Assembly: GCA_003518475.1 (NCBI GenBank)
Contig: DOYO01000088.1
Coordinates: 14,865 to 20,015, forward strand
Source: Acholeplasmataceae bacterium
GTDB taxonomy: Bacteria > Bacillota_I > Bacilli_A > Acholeplasmatales > Acholeplasmataceae
DNA length: 5,151 bases
Direction: 5' to 3'
The translations under genes were made by a program, and so were the position numbers. The notes beneath the pieces are model-generated. The model ran no database searches, was not told where the DNA came from, and saw only the letters and a list, made by a program, of their open reading frames with translations. Positions 1 to 5,151 of the stretch are shown here, one piece after another; position 1 is the first letter of the stretch, and the number at the start of each line of letters is the position of its first letter.

Positions 1-1208
1 TTTCTTCTTCCAAACTTCGTTGAAATGATACCGATTGGAATGAAAGCGATGATTGCAGTAACGTTTGCAACCAATAGAGGTAGTGTGAAGGAAGCCAGTT
101 GAAGAATCTTTGGAGCGTAATCGGAAACCTTGGTCATGACTGCGTTATAGCCCATGAACCAAAGGAATACGGATGCCAGAATCAAGTATAATGAAATCTT
201 CTTATCTCTTGGAAGATCGCTCATGTCATGAACATCTTCTTCATTTTCAGTCAGACCAAATTTTGCATCTAGTGCAATGCGTTCCTTAACCATCTTGGGT
301 TCATTCACCTTCCATAAGAAGACTAAGAGAACCAAAAGCATGACAAGGCCAACAGTGATGAACGCAGCTAAATAGCTCACATAAGATTTACCGCCTAAAC
401 CGAATAAAGTAAGGATAATGAGTGAAGTAACCCCTGCAGCTGCTCCCATCAAATTGATGATGGCATTTGCTTTACTTCTCAGTGGCTTCATCGTAACGTC
501 AGGCATCAATGAAACTGCTGGTGATCTGAATACTGACATTGAAATGAGTGCGATTAAAAGAATGAAGACGAAGACTACAAAGTTCATTGGATTTTGAACT
601 GTGACTTCCCAAGCAAGATCGCTCAGATAAGAGTGATAATAGCCATCAAGGTAAGAAAGTTCTCCGACTTCAAGATTGCCGGCAACTTCACCATCAATGA
701 TACTTTGCATAGGTTCGAGCGTATTCGCTTCCCAATTTTCATATCTGGATTGTGAAATCACATCACCTGAAAGCGCTGCTGCACGTTCAGCTTCCATATC
801 ATCAATCAAGCCATTCCAGAAGACAATGCTTAACCGTACATCATCGGGACTATCAACCAATTCTTCATATTGATTCACAATATCTGTATTTTGAATTCTT
901 GTCGTTTGAATATTATCAACGAATGATAAACCAATGAATGCAAATGCTGCAACCACGGTACCGACAATCACATAAGGAGTTCTTCTTCCAAGCTTGTGAT
1001 TAGTTCTATCGGAGATTGCTCCAAATAACGGCAACATGAATAATGCAAGCACATTATCAAGGGCCATGACGACACCGGACCACGTTTGGTTCAATCCAAA
1101 CTTGTCAATTAAAATCTTCGTGATGATTGAGTCATAGGTCTGCCAGAAAATCGTGATGATAAAAAATGCTAAACCAACGTAAAACGTCTTTTTGTAATCG
1201 AGTTTCAT
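1..1208 (-). CDS. SLC45/GPH-like major facilitator transporter, 3' end missing (cut by window edge)
   Basis: This is a multispanning inner-membrane transporter; 402 codons are visible with no stop, so the C-terminus lies beyond the left edge. By hydrophobicity, TM1 is about residues 8-27, TM2 43-65, TM3 79-97, TM4 208-227, TM5 248-272, TM6 276-300, TM7 338-360 and TM8 370-396. The MFS motif A loop between TM2 and TM3 is clear (GAISDRTNHKLGRRTPY, 63-79), and its second-half counterpart starts at the cut (KFGRR, 398-402). A conserved stretch at 228-254 (RSPAV, then MPDV, then RSKANAIINLMG) is typical of SLC45-like and sugar:cation symporter-like MFS proteins of Firmicutes. Substrate is unknown; a sugar or glycoside with a cation is a family-based guess. 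Residues about 98-207, between TM3 and TM4, form an unusually long hydrophilic, acidic segment predicted to be extracytoplasmic. The start ATG (1208-1206) follows an AAGGGTGA ribosome binding site. It has its own promoter, and a terminator separates it from the upstream operon. Confidence 0.88.
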   Translation of the reverse strand, partial: MKLDYKKTFYVGLAFFIITIFWQTYDSIITKILIDKFGLNQTWSGVVMALDNVLALFMLPLFGAISDRTNHKLGRRTPYVIVGTVVAAFAFIGLSFVDNIQTTRIQNTDIVNQYEELVDSPDDVRLSIVFWNGLIDDMEAERAAALSGDVISQSRYENWEANTLEPMQSIIDGEVAGNLEVGELSYLDGYYHSYLSDLAWEVTVQNPMNFVVFVFILLIALISMSVFRSPAVSLMPDVTMKPLRSKANAIINLMGAAAGVTSLIILTLFGLGGKSYVSYLAAFITVGLVMLLVLLVFLWKVNEPKMVKERIALDAKFGLTENEEDVHDMSDLPRDKKISLYLILASVFLWFMGYNAVMTKVSDYAPKILQLASFTLPLLVANVTAIIAFIPIGIISTKFGRR

Positions 1209-1212
1209 ACGT

Positions 1213-1220
1213 TCACCCTT
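1213..1220 (-). promoter_or_regulatory. Ribosome binding site of the MFS transporter
   Basis: AAGGGTGA on the minus strand, four bases upstream of the ATG at 1208. It supports this ATG as the start; the hydrophobic first helix begins soon after it. Confidence 0.7.
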
Positions 1221-1250
1221 ATCTCTAAATTTTTTGTTTCATTTGAAATA

Positions 1251-1259
1251 ATTATAGCA
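1251..1259 (-). promoter_or_regulatory. Extended -10 promoter of the MFS transporter gene
   Basis: The minus strand reads TGC-TATAAT, a perfect -10 hexamer (1256-1251) with the TG extension (1259-1257). The predicted start of transcription is near 1244, giving a leader of about 35 bases. No TTGACA-like -35 lies at 16-18 bp spacing; instead there is a run of eight T (1274-1267 on the plus-strand numbering). The extended -10 could compensate for the missing -35. The rest of the 166-base gap from 1209 to 1374 holds no gene that I can support. Confidence 0.7.
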
Positions 1260-1363
1260 TAATATTAAAAAAAACGTTGCTATTTTTCACCTTACTTACA
1301 GATGTTATGTTGGTCCAATCGTTGAAATGCATAGCGTATCTAGCCACTTTAATAAAACATCCT

Positions 1364-1401
1364 AAAATAAAGAAAAACAGACCATGCAAGATGGTCTGTT
1401 T
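1364..1401 (-). terminator. Rho-independent terminator of the leucine dehydrogenase/VOR operon
   Basis: A perfect 11-bp inverted repeat (AAACAGACCAT at 1401-1391 on the minus strand, pairing with ATGGTCTGTTT at 1385-1375) encloses a 5-base loop CTTGC. On the minus strand it is followed by a T-rich tail, TTCTTTATTTT (1374-1364). It begins only 5 bases after the TAA of the gamma subunit gene (1407), so it ends the operon and insulates the transporter gene. The plus-strand side after the stem lacks a T tract, so it acts in the minus direction. Confidence 0.92.
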
Positions 1402-1406
1402 ATGAG

Positions 1407-1943
1407 TTATGCAACAGATTCAGATCCAACAGCTAAAGCACGACGATTGATTGGAAGCATACCAGCTTTTTTTGCACCAAGGAAGTATTGCAGCGATTCC
1501 ATAATCACGTCTTCCTTAAAGATGTCAACCTTTTTTAAATATGCGCCAAGCATGACCATATTCGCAACCTGTGGTTTATCTAAAGATTGCGCAAGGTCGG
1601 TCATTGGAATTGGATACACATGAATATTATGATGATTTTCATAGGATTTGACGAGGGAGGAGTTGTAAAAAATATTTCCACCTTCTTTGACCTTGTTGCC
1701 GAATTTAGCAAGTGAAGGTTCATTGAAAATCAGTAAATCATCTGAATCCTGAAAGACTGGAGAATAAATCGGCTTATCACTGATGGTGATGGAGCAATTG
1801 GCAGTTCCGCCTCTTGTTTCAGGACCATAGGTTGGAACCCAAAGACTGAATAGACCCTGCTTGTTCGCAGCATGCGCAAGGAGCTGGCCTGTCAGCATGA
1901 CGCCTTGACCGCCAAATCCTGAAATACGGATTGTTCTAATCAT
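1407..1943 (-). CDS. 2-oxoacid:ferredoxin oxidoreductase, gamma subunit (branched-chain type)
   Basis: 178 residues, the usual length for the free-standing gamma subunit of four-subunit 2-oxoacid:ferredoxin oxidoreductases. The N-terminal glycine-rich motif GFGGQG (residues 9-14) opens the POR/KOR gamma fold, and YGPETRGG (39-46) is the other family hallmark. In the cytoplasmic complex this subunit belongs to the core that decarboxylates 2-oxo acids to acyl-CoA. It is the last gene of the operon: its ATG overlaps the end of the TPP subunit gene by 8 bases (1936-1943), with AAGGA (1959-1955) as ribosome binding site inside that gene, so it is probably translationally coupled. It ends with TAA immediately before a strong terminator. 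Symbols differ between organisms (vorC, korC, porG), so none is given. Family assignment is firm; substrate class is inferred from neighbours. Confidence 0.93.
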   Translation of the reverse strand: MIRTIRISGFGGQGVMLTGQLLAHAANKQGLFSLWVPTYGPETRGGTANCSITISDKPIYSPVFQDSDDLLIFNEPSLAKFGNKVKEGGNIFYNSSLVKSYENHHNIHVYPIPMTDLAQSLDKPQVANMVMLGAYLKKVDIFKEDVIMESLQYFLGAKKAGMLPINRRALAVGSESVA

Positions 1944-2679
1944 TTTTCATCACGTCCTTGTAGACTCCGAGCGGATAGATTGGAATCATGTTTTCTTTTG
2001 CCCAATCCAACGCTTCTCTTGGCTTCATGCCCCAGTTGATCGGGCATGTAGAGATGACCTCAATCAATGAGAATCCTTTGCCTTCTAATTGATAAGTGAA
2101 AGCTTTCTTAATCGCTTTTTTAGTTTTGCGGATATTTGATATATCTGTCATCGCGACACGTTCAACATAGGCTGCTCCATTGATTTGAGCAAATATCTCA
2201 GAAATCTTCAAAGGACTTCCATGTTCAGCGACATTTCTGCCCAATTGTGAGGTTGTAGTTACCTGTCCAACGAGTGACGTTGGAGCCATTTGACCGCCTG
2301 TCATGCCATAAGTTGCATTATTAGCTAAGATGACTGTAATATTTTCTCCGCGGTTTGCAGCGTGAATCGATTCCGCGATGCCGATAGAACCTAAGTCGCC
2401 ATCACCTTGATAAGTGAACACAACACGGTCTGGAGAAACACGCTTGATGCCTGTTGCGACCGCACAGGCTCTGCCATGCGGAGCTTGAATAAAATCAGTT
2501 TCAAAATATTCGTATGCGAATACCGAACATCCGACGGATGCGACACCGATGGTTTTTCCTAAAACTCCTAATTCTTCAAGAACTTCAGCAACCAATTTAT
2601 GCAGCATGCCATGTGTGCAGCCTGGGCAATAATGGGTATGGACATCTGTCAAACCTTGAGATCTTTCGTATTTAATCAT
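1936..2679 (-). CDS. vorA: 2-oxoacid:ferredoxin oxidoreductase, TPP-binding beta subunit (branched-chain type)
   Basis: 247 residues, full length for the thiamine pyrophosphate subunit. The TPP/Mg2+ motif is complete: GDG at residues 92-94 and NN at 120-121, 25 residues later. CPGC at 18-21 and a further Cys at 51 are conserved in POR/VOR/KOR beta subunits, where cysteines hold a [4Fe-4S] cluster near the TPP. PHGRA (67-71) is also conserved. The subunit carries the decarboxylation chemistry: the 2-oxo acid is attacked by TPP, CO2 leaves, and electrons pass to the ferredoxin subunit. The ATG at 2679 overlaps the TGA of vorB in an ATGA junction, with AAGGTGG-type ribosome binding site at 2693-2684 inside vorB. 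The sequence resembles the clostridial VOR-type subunits more than pyruvate enzymes; 2-oxoglutarate or a broad 2-oxo acid range remains possible. The letter vorA is applied to different subunits in different organisms. Confidence 0.93.
   Translation of the reverse strand: MIKYERSQGLTDVHTHYCPGCTHGMLHKLVAEVLEELGVLGKTIGVASVGCSVFAYEYFETDFIQAPHGRACAVATGIKRVSPDRVVFTYQGDGDLGSIGIAESIHAANRGENITVILANNATYGMTGGQMAPTSLVGQVTTTSQLGRNVAEHGSPLKISEIFAQINGAAYVERVAMTDISNIRKTKKAIKKAFTYQLEGKGFSLIEVISTCPINWGMKPREALDWAKENMIPIYPLGVYKDVMKND
1955..1959 (-). promoter_or_regulatory. Ribosome binding site of the gamma subunit gene
   Basis: AAGGA on the minus strand, 11 bases before the ATG at 1943 and inside the beta subunit coding region. 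It is the weakest site of the operon in spacing and length, consistent with reliance on coupling through the 8-base overlap. Confidence 0.5.
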
Positions 2680-3746
2680 GATTCCACCACCTTGTCCTTG
2701 AAGTTTAAGATAGCATCGACGATTTCTTCGGGTCCTGGAACCATACCGCCTGCTCGTCCATAAAAGCCAACTGGGAATCTGCCCTTGTTTGAAATCAAGA
2801 CATCGTCAAGCATTTGACCCATGCTCATTTCAGTAACTAAAATCCCTTTGCAGGTCTTGGGTATCAAATCAAAAGCTTTGCGTGGATATGGCCATAAGGA
2901 TATTGGACGGATCAATCCGACATGAATACCCTTTTCTTTCAGCATATCTAATGCCGATCTGACGATTCTTGCGACTGTTCCATAAGCAACGATTACATAT
3001 TCAGCATGTTCCATGTTGAACATTTCATATGCTGTTTCATGCTTGATGATTTGATTATATTTATCCTTCAAAGCGTTATTATGCTTTTCAAGATACACAG
3101 GATCAAGACCAAGCGATGTGATAACATTTCTACCTTCATGAGAATCAGTACCCGTTAAGGCATAAGTCTTTGGTTCTACATGACGTTTTTTAACTGGTTT
3201 ATCCATATCAACAGATTCCATCATCTGGCCAATCAGGCCATCTGCAAGAATCATGACAGGATTTCTGTAAATATCTGCGATATCAAATGCTTGTTTCATC
3301 AAATCCACAGTTTCTTGGATGCTTTCTGGTGCAAGAACTACTACTCTGTAGTCACCGTTTCCTCCACCTCTGGTTGCTTGAAAATAATCGGCTTGCGAAG
3401 GCTGAATACCACCTAATCCTGGACCTGCTCTCATCACAGAAACAACAACACATGGAAGCTCAGCTCCTGCTAGATAACTGATTCCTTCCTGTTTCAAAGC
3501 GATACCTACAGATGACGATGAGGTCATCACTCTTTTTCCAGCTGCTGCAGCGCCATAAACCATATTGATGGCTGCGACTTCTGATTCAGCTTGAACAAAT
3601 ACTCTGCCTTTTTCATGCATGTACTTGGATAAATACTCTGGTATTTCATTTTGTGGTGTAATTGGATAGCCAAAGAAAGCATCCAGTCCTGCAGCAATCG
3701 CAGCCAGTGCTATTGCTTCATTTCCCTTCATCAATACTTTGTTCAT
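2676..3746 (-). CDS. vorB: 3-methyl-2-oxobutanoate:ferredoxin oxidoreductase, alpha subunit VorB
   Basis: 356 residues, matching the usual 350 or so of VorB/KorA-type alpha subunits. Near the N-terminus are GYPITPQNE (26-34) and QAESEVAA (52-59), whose glutamate corresponds to the residue that activates the TPP ring in this superfamily. MTSSSSVG (74-81) follows. The C-terminal domain starts around VAYGTVAR (253-260) and ends with GRAGG...PGPEE (330-341). With the beta and gamma subunits it forms the catalytic core converting branched-chain 2-oxo acids to acyl-CoA. The frame stays open upstream to an ATG at 3815, but the true start is taken as 3746: it has GAGGTGG at 3761-3755, forms an ATGA overlap with the stop of the ferredoxin gene, and family proteins begin at this point. 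It ends with TGA at 2678-2676. The branched-chain substrate is inferred from sequence resemblance and the co-transcribed leucine dehydrogenase; a 2-oxoglutarate enzyme is the main alternative. Confidence 0.92.
   Translation of the reverse strand: MNKVLMKGNEAIALAAIAAGLDAFFGYPITPQNEIPEYLSKYMHEKGRVFVQAESEVAAINMVYGAAAAGKRVMTSSSSVGIALKQEGISYLAGAELPCVVVSVMRAGPGLGGIQPSQADYFQATRGGGNGDYRVVVLAPESIQETVDLMKQAFDIADIYRNPVMILADGLIGQMMESVDMDKPVKKRHVEPKTYALTGTDSHEGRNVITSLGLDPVYLEKHNNALKDKYNQIIKHETAYEMFNMEHAEYVIVAYGTVARIVRSALDMLKEKGIHVGLIRPISLWPYPRKAFDLIPKTCKGILVTEMSMGQMLDDVLISNKGRFPVGFYGRAGGMVPGPEEIVDAILNFKDKVVES
2684..2693 (-). promoter_or_regulatory. Ribosome binding site of the TPP subunit gene
   Basis: AAGGTGGTGG on the minus strand, ending 4 bases before the ATG at 2679, within the last codons of vorB. 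It supports the ATGA-coupled start. Confidence 0.6.
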
Positions 3747-3964
3747 CGTTCTTCCACCTCTACTTTGATGACTGAATCTGGACAAATGATTGCACATTGC
3801 GCACATGCGATGCATTTATCGATATCACTTACTGAAATCAAGTGATAACCATTGGAGTTCATACGTTCTTTGTCAAGATGAAGTATCTCAACCGGACAGA
3901 AAGTAACGCATAATTCACAGCCTTTGCATGATTCATTGTCAAATGTTAAAATTCCTTTTTTCAT
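3743..3964 (-). CDS. Ferredoxin-like delta subunit of the 2-oxoacid oxidoreductase, 2x[4Fe-4S]
   Basis: A 73-residue protein with two complete bacterial-ferredoxin cluster motifs, C-x2-C-x2-C-x3-C-P: Cys 13, 16, 19, 23 and Cys 51, 54, 57, 61. It has no signal peptide or membrane segment, so it is a soluble cytoplasmic electron carrier. As the delta subunit of a four-subunit VOR/KOR, it takes electrons from the TPP site and hands them to free ferredoxin. The 27 residues between the motifs are longer than in a classic 55-residue clostridial ferredoxin, which fits an oxidoreductase subunit. Its ribosome binding site AAGGAG overlaps the TAA of leucine dehydrogenase, and its own TGA overlaps the vorB ATG, so it is locked between its partners. 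Called vorD, korD or vorC in different organisms, hence no symbol. A free ferredoxin is unlikely given this placement. Confidence 0.93.
   Translation of the reverse strand: MKKGILTFDNESCKGCELCVTFCPVEILHLDKERMNSNGYHLISVSDIDKCIACAQCAIICPDSVIKVEVEER
3755..3761 (-). promoter_or_regulatory. Ribosome binding site that fixes the vorB start
   Basis: GAGGTGG on the minus strand, 8 bases before the ATG at 3746. No comparable site precedes the upstream in-frame ATG at 3815, which lies deep in the ferredoxin gene; this decides for the shorter VorB. Confidence 0.75.
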
Positions 3965-3971
3965 TGACTCG

Positions 3972-3977
3972 CTCCTT
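3972..3977 (-). promoter_or_regulatory. Ribosome binding site of the ferredoxin subunit gene, overlapping the upstream stop codon
   Basis: AAGGAG on the minus strand, 7 bases before the ATG at 3964. Its first two bases are the last two of the TAA stop of leucine dehydrogenase (3978-3976), so a ribosome finishing that gene sits on this site. Confidence 0.75.
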
Positions 3978-5055
3978 ATCTGTTGATGTAATTTCCTCTA
4001 ACATTTTTAATCGTTTCAATACGATTCTTCGCATAGACCTTCGCTGCGAGTTGTGTATGGATATTTTCTTTCTCAGCAATCGTGAAGATTTCTGTCAAGC
4101 GGTCATAGATCTTTTCAATGTCTCTAGTTGCTCTACCGATGTTATAACCTTTGAGTTCGTGTGCAACGTTGATGACACCACCAGCGTTAATTACGAAGTC
4201 AGGAGCATATAAAATGCCCATTTCCTTCAACATATTTCCATGAACGTCTTCATCTAAAAGTACGTTATTTGCAGTTCCAGCAATGACTTTAGCCTTGATT
4301 TGTGGAATAGTCGTATCATTTAGTGAACCACCCATTGCACATGGTACGATGACATCAACATCAAGCGCATAGAAGTCTTTTGGTTCAACAAATAACACTT
4401 CTGGGTTTTCCTTCTTCATTCTTTCAATATGCTTCTTATTGATTTCAGAGAAGTAAATCTTCTTAGCTTTCATTTCAACAAGCTTCTTGATTAAATAATA
4501 ACCGGTTTGTCCCGCCCCTTGAACAGCGAATGAGTATTTAGAAATATCTTCATCTTTGAACTTGTATTGAAGTGCAGCACGGATACCATGGAATGCACCG
4601 AGTGCAGTCATTGGTGATGGGTTGCCTGACTTGCCTTCAAGTCCAACGACATGGTCTGTTTCCATATTGACAAAGTCCATATCTTTTGTTGATGTGTTGA
4701 CGTCTTCAGCAGTGATGTAACGACCGTTCAAACTTTGAACGAAACGTCCCAATGCTCTGAAATATCCTTCACTCTTCACAGTTTCAGGATCGCCAATTAA
4801 TACTGTTTTACCGCCACCTAGATTCAATCCTGCAGCAGCATTTTTGTAGCTCATACCTCTTGCAAGTCTGAGACAGTCCACAACTGCTTCTTCCTCACTT
4901 GCATAATTCCATAGTCTAGTACCACCAAGGGCTGGTCCCAACGTCGTATTGTGGATGCAAGTAATACCTTTTAAACCTGATGTTTTGTCGTAGAAATACA
5001 CGACCTGTTCATAGCCGTGTTTCTCCATGTAGTCGAAATGCTTGAAATCACTCAT
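3976..5055 (-). CDS. bcd: Leucine dehydrogenase (Glu/Leu/Phe/Val dehydrogenase family)
   Basis: NAD-dependent oxidative deamination of leucine, valine and isoleucine to their 2-oxo acids, releasing ammonia and NADH in the cytoplasm. The 359 residues are full length (about 365 in Bacillus). The N-terminal catalytic domain has TTLGPALGGTR (37-47), lysine 71 in GMSYKNAAAGL, the catalytic lysine 83 in LGGGKTV, and the catalytic aspartate 118 in TAEDV. The C-terminal Rossmann domain has GAGQTG (180-185, GxGxxG), with Glu204 in FSEIN at the end of the next strand, favouring NAD over NADP. The motif INAGGVINVAHE (289-300) is typical of leucine rather than glutamate dehydrogenases. It is the first gene of the operon, with an AAAGGAGA ribosome binding site and an extended -10 promoter. 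It feeds 2-oxo acids directly to the downstream oxidoreductase. The symbol bcd follows B. subtilis usage and should not be confused with butyryl-CoA dehydrogenase. Valine dehydrogenase activity is equally possible; family placement is near certain. Confidence 0.96.
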   Translation of the reverse strand: MSDFKHFDYMEKHGYEQVVYFYDKTSGLKGITCIHNTTLGPALGGTRLWNYASEEEAVVDCLRLARGMSYKNAAAGLNLGGGKTVLIGDPETVKSEGYFRALGRFVQSLNGRYITAEDVNTSTKDMDFVNMETDHVVGLEGKSGNPSPMTALGAFHGIRAALQYKFKDEDISKYSFAVQGAGQTGYYLIKKLVEMKAKKIYFSEINKKHIERMKKENPEVLFVEPKDFYALDVDVIVPCAMGGSLNDTTIPQIKAKVIAGTANNVLLDEDVHGNMLKEMGILYAPDFVINAGGVINVAHELKGYNIGRATRDIEKIYDRLTEIFTIAEKENIHTQLAAKVYAKNRIETIKNVRGNYINR

Positions 5056-5060
5056 GATAT

Positions 5061-5068
5061 TCTCCTTT
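5061..5068 (-). promoter_or_regulatory. Ribosome binding site of leucine dehydrogenase
   Basis: AAAGGAGA on the minus strand, 5 bases before the ATG at 5055: near-perfect complement to the 16S rRNA tail, implying strong initiation at the head of the operon. Confidence 0.85.
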
Positions 5069-5075
5069 ATTTTTT

Positions 5076-5089
5076 TAAAAGCGCTTACA
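5076..5089 (-). promoter_or_regulatory. cre-like operator (CcpA / LacI-family type) at the operon transcription start
   Basis: The minus strand reads TGTAAGCGCTTTTA, which differs from the Gram-positive catabolite-responsive element TGWAANCGNTNWCA at one position (T instead of C at position 13). Its core AAGCGCTT (5086-5079) is a perfect palindrome with the central CG. It lies just downstream of the -10, over the predicted start point near 5088, where a bound repressor would block initiation. This suggests carbon catabolite repression of branched-chain amino acid breakdown. The regulator is not in the window; another LacI-family protein could use the same site. Confidence 0.55.
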
Positions 5090-5094
5090 TGAAT

Positions 5095-5103
5095 ATTATA
5101 GCA
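5095..5103 (-). promoter_or_regulatory. Extended -10 promoter of the leucine dehydrogenase/VOR operon
   Basis: The minus strand reads TGC-TATAAT: a perfect -10 hexamer (5100-5095) with TG extension (5103-5101). The predicted start is near 5088, giving a leader of about 33 bases with no room for a riboswitch. No -35 resembling TTGACA is present at 16-18 bp (5117-5124 is AT-rich and unlike the consensus). This is the only promoter I see for all five genes, since they are overlapping or 11 bases apart. Confidence 0.72.
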
Positions 5104-5118
5104 TAAGTGATTTAAAAC

Positions 5119-5135
5119 ATATTATGAAATAATAT
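5119..5135. repeat. Short AT-rich inverted repeat in the -35 zone
   Basis: ATATTA (5119-5124) and TAATAT (5130-5135) are exact inverted copies separated by 5 bases (TGAAA). It covers the place where a -35 would be. It could be an operator for a regulator, but 6-bp arms made only of A and T arise easily by chance in such DNA, and no function is assigned. Confidence 0.3.
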
Positions 5136-5151
5136 AATTTTTCAGGATTTA

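Noticed and set aside
676..937. Two small plus-strand open frames (676-873 and 752-937)
   Set aside because: They lie opposite the transporter coding sequence, which has clear membrane helices and family motifs. They show no motif and no good ribosome binding site.
1267..1282. AAAACGTTGC-type stretch upstream of the transporter promoter considered as a second cre-like site
   Set aside because: Against TGWAANCGNTNWCA it has about four mismatches and lacks the palindromic symmetry; the run of A explains most of the resemblance.
1384..1623. Plus-strand open frame of 79 codons starting inside the terminator hairpin
   Set aside because: It is antisense to the gamma subunit gene and starts in the terminator stem; it shows no domain and no ribosome binding site.
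3180..3481. Two plus-strand open frames opposite vorB (3180-3416 and 3287-3481)
   Set aside because: They are antisense shadows of a well-supported gene with no recognisable protein features.
3747..3815. A 23-residue N-terminal extension of VorB starting at an ATG at 3815
   Set aside because: It lies wholly inside the ferredoxin gene in another frame and has no good ribosome binding site. The ATG at 3746 has GAGGTGG, an ATGA junction and the family's usual N-terminus.
3651..4212. Plus-strand open frames opposite the start of vorB/ferredoxin (3651-3845) and the end of leucine dehydrogenase (3928-4212)
   Set aside because: They cross boundaries of well-supported minus-strand genes and contain no recognisable motif.
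5056..5094. Riboswitch or attenuator in the operon leader
   Set aside because: The predicted leader is only about 33 bases, too short for a structured sensor, and no leader peptide or hairpin/T-tract is visible.

Overview
The window is one strand of a low-GC bacterial chromosome: every supported gene is on the minus strand, so transcription runs from right to left. It holds a complete five-gene operon (about 5088 to 1364) for oxidative deamination and decarboxylation of branched-chain amino acids, followed by the first 402 codons of a separately promoted membrane transporter cut by the left edge. Canonical AGGAGG-type ribosome binding sites, extended -10 promoters, a cre-like operator and Bacillus-type leucine dehydrogenase sequence point to an anaerobic member of the Bacillota or a related group such as the Erysipelotrichia or the non-parasitic Mycoplasmatota. 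TGA ends two genes at ATGA overlaps, so the Mycoplasma code (TGA = Trp) is not used. The exact lineage is a guess.

Layout, in transcription order. Positions 5151 to 5056 are a compact regulatory region with an extended -10 (TGCTATAAT), a cre-like palindrome over the predicted transcription start and a short AT-rich inverted repeat upstream. Then come leucine dehydrogenase (5055-3976), a two-cluster ferredoxin-like delta subunit (3964-3743), the alpha subunit VorB (3746-2676), the TPP-binding beta subunit (2679-1936) and the gamma subunit (1943-1407). A strong intrinsic terminator (1401-1364) begins 5 bases after the last stop. Positions 1374 to 1209 hold a second promoter and a ribosome binding site for an SLC45/GPH-like major facilitator transporter (1208 to beyond the left edge).

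The pathway reading is Leu/Val/Ile + NAD+ -> 2-oxo acid + NH4+ + NADH (leucine dehydrogenase), then 2-oxo acid + CoA + oxidised ferredoxin -> branched acyl-CoA + CO2 + reduced ferredoxin (four-subunit oxidoreductase). This is the oxidative half of Stickland-like amino acid fermentation. The genes that would turn the acyl-CoA into ATP (phosphate acyltransferase plus kinase, or an ADP-forming acyl-CoA synthetase) are not here, and the terminator shows they are not the next genes of the operon. The reverse, biosynthetic direction (reductive carboxylation of branched acyl-CoA) cannot be excluded from sequence.

I see no phage, IS element, CRISPR array, tRNA or rRNA. The known gene families explain nearly everything. 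The less ordinary points are the cre-like operator on an amino-acid catabolic operon, the 12-bp element shared by both promoters, and a roughly 110-residue hydrophilic insertion in the transporter.
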